Shown piece by piece: positions 1-9,906 of a stretch of DNA of 64,000 nt. Location of the stretch: contig NC_019676.1 of the NCBI RefSeq assembly GCF_000316625.1, positions 2,622,501-2,686,500 on the forward strand, written 5' to 3'. The notes beneath the pieces are model-generated. The model ran no database searches and was not told the origin of the DNA. It saw nothing but the letters and a program-made list of their open reading frames with translations. The number at the start of each line of letters is the position of its first letter. Positions within the stretch are counted from its first letter, which is position 1. The translations under genes and the position numbers were made by a program. Origin of the DNA: Nostoc sp. PCC 7107 (GTDB taxonomy: Bacteria; Cyanobacteriota; Cyanobacteriia; Cyanobacteriales; Nostocaceae).

Positions 1-1040
<1,040 letters not shown>

Positions 1041-1205
1041 GAATTGTTTGTTTAGCTCTTTTGCTGTTCTTTTATAACCTCAGCCTGGTTACTTTATTTT
1101 CTTGACGCAGGCTACTTGTGTTATTATTGCTTTCAAACTATAATTTTTTCATGGTTCGGTTCCCTCCGAGCTTCGCTTCGCAGCGCTCCTCTCAGGCACT
1201 TATCT

Positions 1206-1234
1206 AATCTATCTCACTCTCCTCTCTCTGTCAA
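1206..1234 (-). promoter_or_regulatory. Probable rRNA operon promoter
   Basis: On the minus strand there is TTGACA at 1234-1229, a 17-base spacer and TAGATT at 1211-1206, an almost ideal sigma-70 promoter pointing at the 16S gene. Transcription from about 1199 would give a leader of roughly 160 nt before the mature 5' end. The leader contains a GC-rich inverted stretch near 1165-1190 that may fold. The rest of 1041-1335 shows no gene. Confidence 0.7.
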
Positions 1235-1335
1235 CTACTTTCCAAAAATTATTTTTCCTTTTCTTATGACCGTTGGATAGTAAGGGGTTTGGGATATAGT
1301 AATTCTAGAAATAGCAAAGTAAGTAATTATAAGTT

Positions 1336-2199
1336 GTGAATAAAGTGGGTGTTTTACCGCCTTGGCTAGTGTTAGATCCGCTATTGCGTGGCTGGTTGCT
1401 AGAAGATATTGGTCGGGGCGATCGCACAACGAATCCCCTCTTCACCTCAAATTTGACACTGGGAACAGCAAAATTGTTCGCAAAAGCAACAGGAATAATT
1501 GCTGGCTTATCAGTTGCAGCAAGGGTATTTCAGCTTTTGAATGAAAAAACTAGCTTTACGATGATTGTTAATGATGGTGAATTTTGTCAGCCAGGACAAG
1601 TAATAGCGGAAATTCATGGGTCATTAGATACACTTCTCATGGGGGAACGGGTAGCACTAAACTTGGCTATGCGCTTGAGTGGGATTGCAACTTTAACTCA
1701 TAAATACGTAGAGAAAATTGCTGATTTCCCTGTTCAGTTTGTGGATACACGTAAAACTACACCAGGCTTAAGAATCTTAGAAAAGTATGCAACTGCTGTG
1801 GGAGGTGCGATCAATCACCGTATGGGATTAGATGATGCCGTGATGATTAAGGACAATCATATTGCTGCGGCTGGTGGGATCGGAGAGGCAATTACCCAGA
1901 TTCGGTCTCAAATACCTTATCCGTCGACGATTGAAGTGGAAACAGAAACGATAGAGCAGGTAAAAGAAGCATTAGAGTATAAAGCCGACATTATTATGTT
2001 GGATAATATGCGTTTGGATGTGGTTCTTGAGGCTGTGTCTCTGATTCGCCAGCAGAACACTCTAGTAAAAATTGAAGCTTCGGGGAATGTAACTTTAGAC
2101 AATATTCGTGATTTGGCTGCGACAGGTGTTGATTATATTTCTAGTAGTGCGCCTATTACTCAGTCTAAGTGGTTAGATTTGAGTATGAAGATGGTTTGA
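1336..2199 (+). CDS. nadC: Nicotinate-nucleotide pyrophosphorylase (carboxylating), quinolinate phosphoribosyltransferase
   Basis: This enzyme converts quinolinate and PRPP to nicotinate mononucleotide, CO2 and pyrophosphate in de novo NAD synthesis. The 287-residue length is normal. Family signatures seen are LLEDIGRGDRTT near the N-terminus, the ERVALNLAMRLSGIAT helix, the VDTRKTTPGLR active-site segment, the GGAINHRMGLDDAVMIKDNH segment, and the C-terminal barrel strands IEVETET, IIMLDNM, IEASGNVT and YISSSAPI. The start is a GTG, chosen because the family N-terminus (PPWLVLDPLLRGWL) begins about seven residues later. It is transcribed away from the rRNA operon. nadD, a later step in the same pathway, is at 36227-36850. 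Confidence 0.96.
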   Translation: MNKVGVLPPWLVLDPLLRGWLLEDIGRGDRTTNPLFTSNLTLGTAKLFAKATGIIAGLSVAARVFQLLNEKTSFTMIVNDGEFCQPGQVIAEIHGSLDTLLMGERVALNLAMRLSGIATLTHKYVEKIADFPVQFVDTRKTTPGLRILEKYATAVGGAINHRMGLDDAVMIKDNHIAAAGGIGEAITQIRSQIPYPSTIEVETETIEQVKEALEYKADIIMLDNMRLDVVLEAVSLIRQQNTLVKIEASGNVTLDNIRDLAATGVDYISSSAPITQSKWLDLSMKMV

Positions 2200-2363
2200 T
2201 CACAAGACTTATGCAAACATCGCCAGTAACATTAAGACATAATGCTTGAAAGCTTATTTATCGGTAAGAACGAGTGGTCTTTGAGTGAATCCTAACTTCT
2301 AACTACAACACTTTATGTAACGGTTGGGTACAGTAGTTGAGAAGATAAAAGTAAAAAATCAGA

Positions 2364-2747
2364 TGAAACCCTACTCAGTAGACCTGCGGTAAAAAATTAT
2401 TAGCGTTTACGAAGTAGGAAATACATCTATTCGCAAAGTAGCAGAAAGATTCAAGGTAAATAAAAATACAGTACAAGACCTAGTGAAGCGAAAACGAGAA
2501 AAAGGGACACTAGAGCCAAGTGTAGCAACTGGAGGAAAACCGAGCCAACTATCTGGTTATGAACAACAGATAGAGGAAGTGGTAGCAGAACATCTAGACT
2601 ATACCCTAGCCGAATACTGTGAGTATTGGGAAGAAAAGACAGGGGTAAGATTAAGTGAGAGTGCAATGTGCAGACTTCTTTAGAAACAGAAGCTCACCCT
2701 CAAAAAAAACAGCACGGAGCAGTCAAGAAGGAACAGAAATTACACAT
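2364..2747 (+). pseudogene. IS630-family transposase remnant (N-terminal part)
   Basis: Translation from the ATG at 2364 gives MKPYSVDLR, a stop (TAA at 2391-2393), then in the same frame KIISVYEVGNTSIRKVAERF, a helix-turn-helix typical of IS630/Tc1 transposases, and TLAEYCEYWEEKTGVRLSES. A second in-frame stop (TAG) follows at 2681-2683, after which the frame still reads LTLKKN-type transposase sequence up to about 2747, where the homology is cut off by an IS5-type fragment. The catalytic DDE domain is missing. The gene is dead: two nonsense codons and no C-terminal half. Confidence 0.85.
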
Positions 2748-3008
2748 GGCTATGATGCTTCGGAGCGAGTAAATAAGCGACTTCAGGCACAGGGCAAAAC
2801 CGCAGTTATTTCTCCCAAACGTAACCGTACCAGACCTCTTAACTACGACCGAGATTTATATAAAGCCCGTCATCTCATTGAAGACTTTTTTTGCCAAACT
2901 TAAGCAGTACTGAGCGCTCGCAACGCGCTATGACAAACGTGCTACAAACTTTTTAGGTGCTATTTATCTGGCTGCTTCTGTCATTTGGCTCAATTGATGA
3001 CACACCCT
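2748..3008 (+). mobile_element. IS5-family (IS427-like) transposase 3' remnant with terminal end
   Basis: From 2748 the translation reads GYDASERVNKRLQAQG, then YKARHLIEDFF, the C-terminal catalytic-Glu region of IS5-group DDE transposases. One extra T in the run near 2885-2892 shifts the frame. It continues in another frame as AKLKQY, a TGA stop where an Arg codon would be expected, then ATRYDKRATNF and SVIWLN with a stop at 2995-2997. The sequence directly after the stop (TGACACACCCT) matches the end of a second copy at 14266-14393, so it is probably the element's terminal inverted repeat. The 5' end is fused to an IS630-family remnant. Confidence 0.8.
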
Positions 3009-3440
3009 AGAAGTAGCAAAAGAAAAGTTTAAGAATGAAAGAAAAAATTAGTTAAGCCTTATACTTTTTGAAGTATAAGGTTTCTTGTTCTTTATTTTTG
3101 CTGACTAATTTTATATTTTCTCAATGCCTCGATATGTGGTAAATACTACTAAAAATTCCAGAAATTACTGTACATTTTTTGGCTCTAGGCTTTCTAAAGC
3201 ATCATATTTATGTATTATGAAAAATATTTCTTAGCAAATAGGCACATAAGACACTCCAATTAGCCATAATGCTTGTCAATATTGAGTTAGATAATTTTAA
3301 ATTTTGTATGAGAAAATTTTGGATTTGTTAGCAGAGACTAAAGCTATAGTGGATTTAGCAATTCTGCTGTTGGTATGGCGAAGGTTCAGTCATGCTGCCA
3401 GAATATTGGATGAATTAGTTTGGGAAGACACTCTAACTCG
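3009..3440. other. Gene-free AT-rich stretch
   Basis: No open frame with coding character is seen. An inverted repeat around 3054-3083 (CCTTATACTTT, then AAGTATAAGG) could form a hairpin. The part nearest 3441 presumably holds the promoter of the FHA-PrsW gene, but no clear -35/-10 pair was identified. Confidence 0.4.
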
Positions 3441-4820
3441 ATGACAGGCAAAAACGCAAGACATAACGCTTTTCTGCGGCTGGTGTCTGGTAATACAGCA
3501 GCTTTTGGTTCAGAATCTCGTTACGCACTACATGCAAGTAAAGAGATGGTAATTGGACGTGACCCCAGCTGTCAGATTGTCTTGGATGCCATGACATATA
3601 GAATGGTATCTCGTCGTCATGCTGCGGTTCGTCCTCTCTCTTCGTCTCCAGATAATAAATTTACTTGGGTAATTTGTGATTTAAATAGCGCGAATGGTAC
3701 TTATCTCAATGGTCAACGTTTTTATGGGTGCCAAGAATTACAATCAGGCGATCGCATTGCTTTAGGTAGTGATGGGCCACAATTTATTTTTGAGTATGAC
3801 TTAATACCTCAACCGACAATGATGACGAAACAAAACGCATCATTGCCTTCAGCCGCTAACTACCAGAATCACACCCAAATCAAGCAGGCTGATTCAGTTA
3901 GCTTTACACAACTTTTTCCGATTATTTCTACTGGTAAGGATTTAACAAGTAAAGCTTACCTTGTTCCAGGAATACTCACAGTAGTTTTTGTCGTGCTAAT
4001 GTTTGCGACTGTTGGTAGACCCCAGGCTAATCAAGTCATTGTCGCCAGTTATATCGCCTTTGTTGTTTACTACTTTGTTTATCAATTGTGTGGTAAGCAA
4101 AAGCCTTGGTGGGTACTGGTTGGTACAGCGCTGACGACAGCATTAATTTTACTCAGTCCTATCTTAGAATTATTTATTTTTGTGTTTCGTGGTATTCTGC
4201 CAGGTAATTTACCTTCACCTCAAGATTCTACTACATTGACTGAGCTACTAGTACGAATGTTCTTTGGTGCAGGGTTGATGGAAGAATTGCTTAAGGCCTT
4301 ACCTGTACTGGGAGCTTTTGTGATCGGCAGACAATTGCCTTCACCTTGGAGAGAACGCATAGGTGTGTGGGAACCGCTAGATGGCATTCTTTTAGGAACA
4401 GCTTCAGCTTTGGGATTTACTCTTTTAGAAACTCTGGGACAGTATGTACCGGATATTACCCAAAATGTTAGTCAACAGGTAGGTATTGGTGCAGCTGGTC
4501 AATTAGCAGGCTTACAATTGCTGATTCCTCGCGTGTTAGGCTCTGTTGCTGGTCACATGGCTTATAGTGGCTACCTGGGATATTTTATCGGTTTGGCTGT
4601 TCTCAAACCGAGTCAGAGTTGGCAAATTCTCTCGATTGGTTATCTAAGTGCGTCCGCACTCCACGCTTTATGGAACGCTACAGGTTCTATTAACGCTTTG
4701 TTGTTAGTAATTGTTGGGGTTTTATCTTATGCGGTTTTGATGGCGGCAATTTTAAAGGCAAGGGCATTGTCACCAACGCGATCGCAAAATTTTGCTACTC
4801 GCTTTCTCGGCCCTAAATAA
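3441..4820 (+). CDS. FHA domain fused to PrsW-type intramembrane glutamic protease
   Basis: Numbered from an alternative upstream TTG at 3420, residues 20-125 form an FHA phosphothreonine-binding domain (GRDPSCQIVLD, VSRRHA, DLNSANGTYLNG, SGDRIALG). After a linker, residues 180-450 form a multi-spanning membrane domain with the PrsW marks: EELLK at 288-292, GFTLLE at 332-337, RVLGSVAGHM at 371-380 and LHALWN at 414-419. PrsW in Bacillus performs a site-1 cleavage of an anti-sigma factor; here the substrate is unknown. The FHA domain suggests recruitment to a phosphorylated partner. The gene converges on a CHAT-FHA protease and a PP2C phosphatase. The ATG at 3441 is preferred over the TTG, but neither has a clear ribosome-binding site. 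Confidence 0.88.
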   Translation: MTGKNARHNAFLRLVSGNTAAFGSESRYALHASKEMVIGRDPSCQIVLDAMTYRMVSRRHAAVRPLSSSPDNKFTWVICDLNSANGTYLNGQRFYGCQELQSGDRIALGSDGPQFIFEYDLIPQPTMMTKQNASLPSAANYQNHTQIKQADSVSFTQLFPIISTGKDLTSKAYLVPGILTVVFVVLMFATVGRPQANQVIVASYIAFVVYYFVYQLCGKQKPWWVLVGTALTTALILLSPILELFIFVFRGILPGNLPSPQDSTTLTELLVRMFFGAGLMEELLKALPVLGAFVIGRQLPSPWRERIGVWEPLDGILLGTASALGFTLLETLGQYVPDITQNVSQQVGIGAAGQLAGLQLLIPRVLGSVAGHMAYSGYLGYFIGLAVLKPSQSWQILSIGYLSASALHALWNATGSINALLLVIVGVLSYAVLMAAILKARALSPTRSQNFATRFLGPK

Positions 4821-4842
4821 ATTTTTGATAAAATTATCCACT

Positions 4843-4886
4843 AAGGGGTAGAAGTAGAAAATTTACTTTCTGCCCATCTTTTCCTG
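4843..4886 (+). terminator. Probable intrinsic terminator after the FHA-PrsW gene
   Basis: About 20 bases after the stop, GGGGTAGAAGT pairs with ACTTTCTGCCC (one bulged base) across an A/T-rich loop, and a T-containing stretch follows. The stem is imperfect, so the call is moderate. The remaining gene-free sequence to 5143 shows nothing else recognisable. Confidence 0.45.
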
Positions 4887-5143
4887 TGATTCTGATACTA
4901 GGTTTTTTGAACTCAAAGATTGTTTCTGTCTAAAGATAGATTGCATAACTGTAAAAATTGCCTTAGCTTGTGAATACTCTAAGTATCTTCTATCTAAAGA
5001 AAGATATAGCAATCGAAGAATATATTAGGATAAAGACTGGTTGTTTACATCAGCAATACAAGTACTACACAAGAAAAAATAAAGTGGCACTGATTATTTC
5101 ATGATATCAGGCAATAATGTAGAGAATTAAGACAAATTTATAA

Positions 5144-5788
5144 TTAAGCTTCAGTTTCCAATTTGTCTAGCTGTCTGAGAGCATAGTAGGCGATCGCCAC
5201 ACTAACTTTAGCTTGCTCCATTTCTGATAAAGTTGCCCAATCCCGATTTTTAATCTTATTTACAACTGATGCTAGGTTTTGCTGTTCACTGCTACGCATC
5301 GCATAGGCATAAGGACGAGCGAAAACTGCTAGATCGTCAGTTTCCCATGTAGGTAATACAGTTTGAACACACTGCACTAACTGTTCGTTGATTGACTGCT
5401 GCACGGCTACTACTTCTGTCGCTTTCTGAGCGATCGCCTTTAGCCAGATTGTTGGTACTCCAGCCGCAAAAGTATGTAAAGTCTCACAAAGACTGTCTAA
5501 AATGCTGACATTTGTAGTACATTTATAATCATTGCAATTTGCCACTTGAGACCATAGATTGTCTAAATTACCATAAAAAGATTGCGCTTTAGTATGTAGT
5601 TCTTCCTCCAGAACATCCTGCATAGCAAACTGCTTTTCTAATTCATCAAAATATGTCTCTGCTTGATCATCAGCAGGATTCCAAGGATAAGCCGCATCTT
5701 CGGGCTGGAGTAGTAGTTCGAGGAATTCTAATTCCACTTGAGTTGGCGAGGATGGGATATTGTGGGAATTGTTGATTTTTTTAATCAT
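5144..5788 (-). CDS. Hypothetical protein of 214 residues, downstream of the CHAT-FHA gene
   Basis: I do not recognise a family. The protein is soluble, acidic in its first half and mainly helical in appearance, with no signal peptide, membrane segment or obvious catalytic motif. Residues 22-60 are rich in Glu, Asp and aromatic residues; the C-terminal third has ISYALR-like helices (VSVAIAYYALRQLDKLE). It lies 172 bases after the CHAT-FHA gene on the same strand and could be co-transcribed, which makes it a candidate partner or substrate of that protease. Codon use and a HIP1 site within it look native. It is most likely a real gene because it is long, uninterrupted and in operon-like order. 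Confidence 0.7.
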   Translation of the reverse strand: MIKKINNSHNIPSSPTQVELEFLELLLQPEDAAYPWNPADDQAETYFDELEKQFAMQDVLEEELHTKAQSFYGNLDNLWSQVANCNDYKCTTNVSILDSLCETLHTFAAGVPTIWLKAIAQKATEVVAVQQSINEQLVQCVQTVLPTWETDDLAVFARPYAYAMRSSEQQNLASVVNKIKNRDWATLSEMEQAKVSVAIAYYALRQLDKLETEA

Positions 5789-5960
5789 TTTTCGACTCCT
5801 GATGAATTATTTCGCAGTACTGACTGCTACAAGTTATAAATTACAATTTCCGCAAAAATTAAACTAATTTTATTTAGCAATTGAATCAGGAAAATTATGT
5901 CAGAGCCATTATAGGCCAGGGAGTATACAATTCACTGCCATTTTTATCCTGAAAGAATGC

Positions 5961-7538
5961 TTAATTTTCAATAACAAACTCCCAAGTTTCATTGCCAGAA
6001 TTCCCAAACTTTAACTTGCTTCCCGATTGTAATGGTACTTCCTCCCGAAGAATTTGTTGCCAACCATTAGAGCTTAAACACCAGGTTGTGCCGTAAGTTG
6101 AGAGATCTTGTAAATAATAAGTTTGTACTGGAGTAGTACCCGCAAAAGTATTTCGGCATAAAATTTCGGCATGACGCTTAGAAACTGATGGTTCGGGAAT
6201 TACAATATCATTGTCTTGGGTACGACCAATGCGAGTTACACCTGCTCGCAAAAACCAAGTTCTACCTCCTGGGGCGAGCGATCGCAAACAAGCTTTAGAA
6301 GTAGCAATATTTATATTGACAATTGAAATATCTGGTAACTCTGTAATTCCCTCATCAATGCTTTTAACAAGTTCGCCATTGAAATCTGGATGTAAATACA
6401 GAACTGGTAAAGTCCAAGCAGGTTGGTTGAACTTATACAGTGTTAACATTTCTTGTCGGGCTTCTGCCACAGCTTCATCAATTGGCTTGCGCGATCGCAA
6501 AGCTGCCGCAAAAGCCGTAATAAAACTGTGACTTTCATGGTCAGCAATTACATCTCGCATTCCCAAAACGGCTGGTACGCCATGACGAATTAGTACTTCC
6601 GCTAAACTACTAGCGGGTATTGCTTGGTGATTAACTGCTGCTGGTTGCGCTCCCCAACAAGCATTGAAAACAGCTAATTTTAGCCCACTCCGGGTTAATA
6701 CTTGCGCTAATTCTATGCCGTTGAGTGTCTTGCTAGGACGTAAAAACAACAGTCCTCCATCTGGGCCAGGCAATCCATGACCAGCGTAAAAAAAGACATT
6801 GTAAGCCTTAGTTTCTAATTCTTGAATCAATTCCTGCGGTGTTGGTTGAATTAGTGTTTTCACCATACAAGGAGCAAATCCTGGATAATTCCGATTTATT
6901 TGCGGTTTATTCTCCAGAATTTGTTGCAAAATAATTGCTTCTTTTTCGAGTTGCAAGTTTTCATCATGACCTAAAACCAGCAAGATATTTATAGCCTGAT
7001 CCGTTCGTAAAAAAGGCAACGGTTCAACTTCACTTGTGGTGCGGCTAAACAGCAAATCTTGGGCGAGAGAAATTGCCGATTGTCCGGGTTGGCGCTGCAT
7101 AATTTCCCAGGGCAAGGCGATCAAATCTGGGTCACGAATTTCCAGTTGAAAGCGCAAACGTGTATTCTGTCCCATCGCCATTCCACAACTGCGTTCAAGA
7201 CTGCTGAGGATTGGCCCATCAAATACCCAACGCCACAAATATAGCCCTAAGTATTGCATTAAACGACCACTGTAACCAGGCATGTGACCCGAAGTAGTCG
7301 AACCTAAGTTAAACGAGAGAGGGTTGGGAGGTTGAGGTGCTGTGTTGGCTGTAACATTTAAACCACTGTGTCCAGCAAACATTTGCTGCCACTCTTGCCA
7401 CATTTGATTTAGTTCTGAAGGCCATACACAGTCACGCAGAACATAGCCACTAGGGTAGGGTGCTTTGACCACCCAAATGGCAAAGCTATCTGTGCCAGTA
7501 TTGATGAGACGGGCGATCGCTAAGTTCAGGGATGGCAT
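5961..7538 (-). CDS. CHAT-domain (caspase-like) protease with C-terminal FHA domain
   Basis: Numbered from the ATG at 7538 (525 residues), the CHAT domain spans about 180-390. It carries the His-Cys dyad of this clan CD family: His254 in FFYAGHG and Cys294 in VFNACWG, followed by the ADHESHSFITAFAAAL helix. A C-terminal FHA domain (about 430-520) has IGRTQDNDIVI, SVSKRHAE and LQDLSTYGTTW. The N-terminal 170 residues contain LPWEIM, also common before CHAT domains. CHAT proteins are separase/caspase relatives, and several act in bacterial immunity or programmed death, but the role here is unknown. The frame opens earlier at a TTG (7550), but the ATG is the likelier start. It sits between a PP2C phosphatase gene and an orphan gene. 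Confidence 0.9.
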   Translation of the reverse strand: MPSLNLAIARLINTGTDSFAIWVVKAPYPSGYVLRDCVWPSELNQMWQEWQQMFAGHSGLNVTANTAPQPPNPLSFNLGSTTSGHMPGYSGRLMQYLGLYLWRWVFDGPILSSLERSCGMAMGQNTRLRFQLEIRDPDLIALPWEIMQRQPGQSAISLAQDLLFSRTTSEVEPLPFLRTDQAINILLVLGHDENLQLEKEAIILQQILENKPQINRNYPGFAPCMVKTLIQPTPQELIQELETKAYNVFFYAGHGLPGPDGGLLFLRPSKTLNGIELAQVLTRSGLKLAVFNACWGAQPAAVNHQAIPASSLAEVLIRHGVPAVLGMRDVIADHESHSFITAFAAALRSRKPIDEAVAEARQEMLTLYKFNQPAWTLPVLYLHPDFNGELVKSIDEGITELPDISIVNINIATSKACLRSLAPGGRTWFLRAGVTRIGRTQDNDIVIPEPSVSKRHAEILCRNTFAGTTPVQTYYLQDLSTYGTTWCLSSNGWQQILREEVPLQSGSKLKFGNSGNETWEFVIEN

Positions 7539-7692
7539 GGGTTCTTTCAATTAAAAGGTAGAAACCAAGGACTTGCGATAACAATTTTCCATGAGGAAAA
7601 CTTTTCGCCTGGAAGTTTTAAATCTGGTTATTAAATGTATTATTCCAGGCTTATACAAGTTTATCGAGTATTGGTCGCATTTTCACTGACTA

Positions 7693-9906
7693 TTATTTTC
7701 CCGAACTTGAGCGAGATGTAGGAGTTTCACTATCTAATGGTTGAGATAAATTATCACAACTACTAGTGTCTGTTGATTTTAGTACAGTGATGTCTGAACG
7801 TTGGAGTTGAGCTAAGGTGACACGCAGTGGTTTGTCAGATGGAAGAAATGTACTATTTTCTGAGGGGCAAAGCTGCAATTTGATCACCGATTCCGCAGAA
7901 TAGGATGTGTCCTTGGTTTCGATGTCAACCACTCGCATAAAACTACCAGGTTGTAACTTCTGATCGTCTAAGGTAATTTCTCGGCTATTGGTAATTACCC
8001 ACCCAAAAGCAAGGTTATTTAGCGATCGCCCGCTTGTTGAAGCTGGAGTTTGCTGTACATTAGGGCTAGAAACAGGAGGAACTGATGACATAAACAGTCC
8101 GCGCACCAGTAGTCCTAAAGAACCTGCGGCGATCGCGATAATCATTGGCACAATCAGATGGAGTGGTAGTTGCTGAAAAGAACTAGGCTTATTTTTAGGA
8201 ATTAAAGTTTTTTGCTCTGAAATGTCTTCTAGTAAGGTAGGTTGCAGCGGCTTAGGCGTAATGTTGGCGGTTGTGATGGTAGGAAGCTCAACAATAACTG
8301 CTTTGAGAGTTAGCTCTGGCTCAACATATTTAACTTGATAATGAACTAAAGCGATCGTCACATTATCATGGCCATTTTTGGTATTAGCAATTTCCAGCAA
8401 TTTGTCAGCCACGGTGACTAAATCCGTTTCTTCGGTCAAAATTGGTAAAATTTCTGTTTCCCAATATTCTTCTACACGGTCAAAATCACTTAAACCATCA
8501 GATGTCAACAGAAACACAGCATCTTCATCCAGAATAAATCGCTGTGCTGTTGGATGTAACGCTGCACTGGAACTCATCCCTAATGCTTGAACCAAAGAAC
8601 CAGAACCACTCTGTTGTACAGCTTCACGGTAAATGGCATATCCCAAACGTACTTCCCTAGAAGCAACATCATCATCAAGGGTGACTTGGTAGCAAGCATC
8701 TCGTGTAATCCAATAAGCGCGACTATCACCAACATGGGTAATATACATTTCATGGGCTACTGGCAATGCCATTACCAAAGTTGTACCCATACGTTTTCTA
8801 CCCTGGCGGTTTTCACTGTCATTGCGTTGGCTGATTTTATCATTGGCAACTGCTACAGCTTGCTCCAGATCTGCCAGCAACAGTGAGGGTTCTATATGGT
8901 TATAAGGAACTTTGGTGAGTTGTTGTACTTGCTGTTGAATTGTTTCAATTGCTAAATTAGATGCGACATTACCGCCTTCATGTCCACCAATTCCGTCACA
9001 GACAATAGCCAAGGCTGTGGCTTGTGGAGGTTTACTCAACAATGTGCCACTGGCTGGGTAACAGGCATCTTCATTGCGTTGTCGTTTCGGGCCAGTGTCA
9101 GTTTTAGTGATAATCTGAATTTTTGGCGATTGCAATTCCCCCAACTCTGCTAATCCTCGGTCTAAAACTGAGATTAATACTTCAGGTGAATTGATTTCTC
9201 CTTGAATTAGATAACTGCTGACTTGGTTAACAAATTCTGCGATCGCTGGTTTGGTATCTGGCAACAACTGCTGCCAAAAATCTCCTAAATGTGATAACTT
9301 TGGTGCTGTTGAGGTATCAGAACGTAATTCTAATAAGCGAACCAAAGACCCTTCTACTCTTAATAAGTGGGTATCAATTAAGCTAGAAGCAACACCTTCA
9401 CTTACCAAAGGTTGCCACAGATGAGCTAATTGCCATAACCAGTTCAGTTGACGCATGGATGTAGCTGTGCGCCAAGCATTAGTTAACTGGGGACACAACC
9501 TTAATTGAGAGTCTGTCGTCGGTTCTGTTAATAACGGCGGTTTTTCTAAAAGTAAAATTTCTTTGCGAGAGCGTCCATCCTTTAGAGACAGCACTCCATA
9601 CACCTGCGGTATATGTAAGCTGTAGGGGATTAGTCTCAAATAAGCTCTGATAGTTTGTACGTTTTCTGTTTCTAATCCTTGAGGGAGTAATCCAGGCTTA
9701 GTATCTAAAACCACAGATTTATTGAGGACTAAATAGCGATCGGCTAATATTTCTCCGGGACTACCCACATTGAGAACATCACCTACAACCCAGAGATATC
9801 GTTTGGGTATGGGTGTAGAACATCGTTGGCAAAACTTATGAGTCAGGGGATTAGCAGCCTGACAAAGTTCATTTGGGCAGTAGAGGGTTGCCGCATCATT
9901 TTCCAT
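7693..9906 (-). CDS. PP2C-type Ser/Thr protein phosphatase with N-terminal zinc ribbon and a membrane segment
   Basis: The 737-residue protein begins with a four-cysteine zinc ribbon (Cys10, Cys15, Cys26, Cys29). Residues 40-250 are a region I cannot assign; its opening (ILADRYLVLNKSV) faintly recalls a kinase N-lobe but no kinase motifs follow. Residues 268-523 are a complete PP2C domain with the metal-binding signatures RNEDA (277-281), DGIGGHEGG (304-312), GDSRAY (393-398), TSDGLSD (468-474) and GHDNVT (512-517). A single membrane helix follows at about 583-603, then a C-terminal domain of about 130 residues presumably on the other side of the membrane. It would remove phosphate from Ser/Thr and so oppose binding by the FHA proteins encoded next to it. 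It is the first gene of the minus-strand group. Confidence 0.92.
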   Translation of the reverse strand: MENDAATLYCPNELCQAANPLTHKFCQRCSTPIPKRYLWVVGDVLNVGSPGEILADRYLVLNKSVVLDTKPGLLPQGLETENVQTIRAYLRLIPYSLHIPQVYGVLSLKDGRSRKEILLLEKPPLLTEPTTDSQLRLCPQLTNAWRTATSMRQLNWLWQLAHLWQPLVSEGVASSLIDTHLLRVEGSLVRLLELRSDTSTAPKLSHLGDFWQQLLPDTKPAIAEFVNQVSSYLIQGEINSPEVLISVLDRGLAELGELQSPKIQIITKTDTGPKRQRNEDACYPASGTLLSKPPQATALAIVCDGIGGHEGGNVASNLAIETIQQQVQQLTKVPYNHIEPSLLLADLEQAVAVANDKISQRNDSENRQGRKRMGTTLVMALPVAHEMYITHVGDSRAYWITRDACYQVTLDDDVASREVRLGYAIYREAVQQSGSGSLVQALGMSSSAALHPTAQRFILDEDAVFLLTSDGLSDFDRVEEYWETEILPILTEETDLVTVADKLLEIANTKNGHDNVTIALVHYQVKYVEPELTLKAVIVELPTITTANITPKPLQPTLLEDISEQKTLIPKNKPSSFQQLPLHLIVPMIIAIAAGSLGLLVRGLFMSSVPPVSSPNVQQTPASTSGRSLNNLAFGWVITNSREITLDDQKLQPGSFMRVVDIETKDTSYSAESVIKLQLCPSENSTFLPSDKPLRVTLAQLQRSDITVLKSTDTSSCDNLSQPLDSETPTSRSSSGK

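Noticed and set aside
2655-2903. An 82-codon frame on the plus strand
   Set aside because: It crosses the join between the IS630 and IS5 remnants; only its second half resembles a transposase, so it is not a gene.
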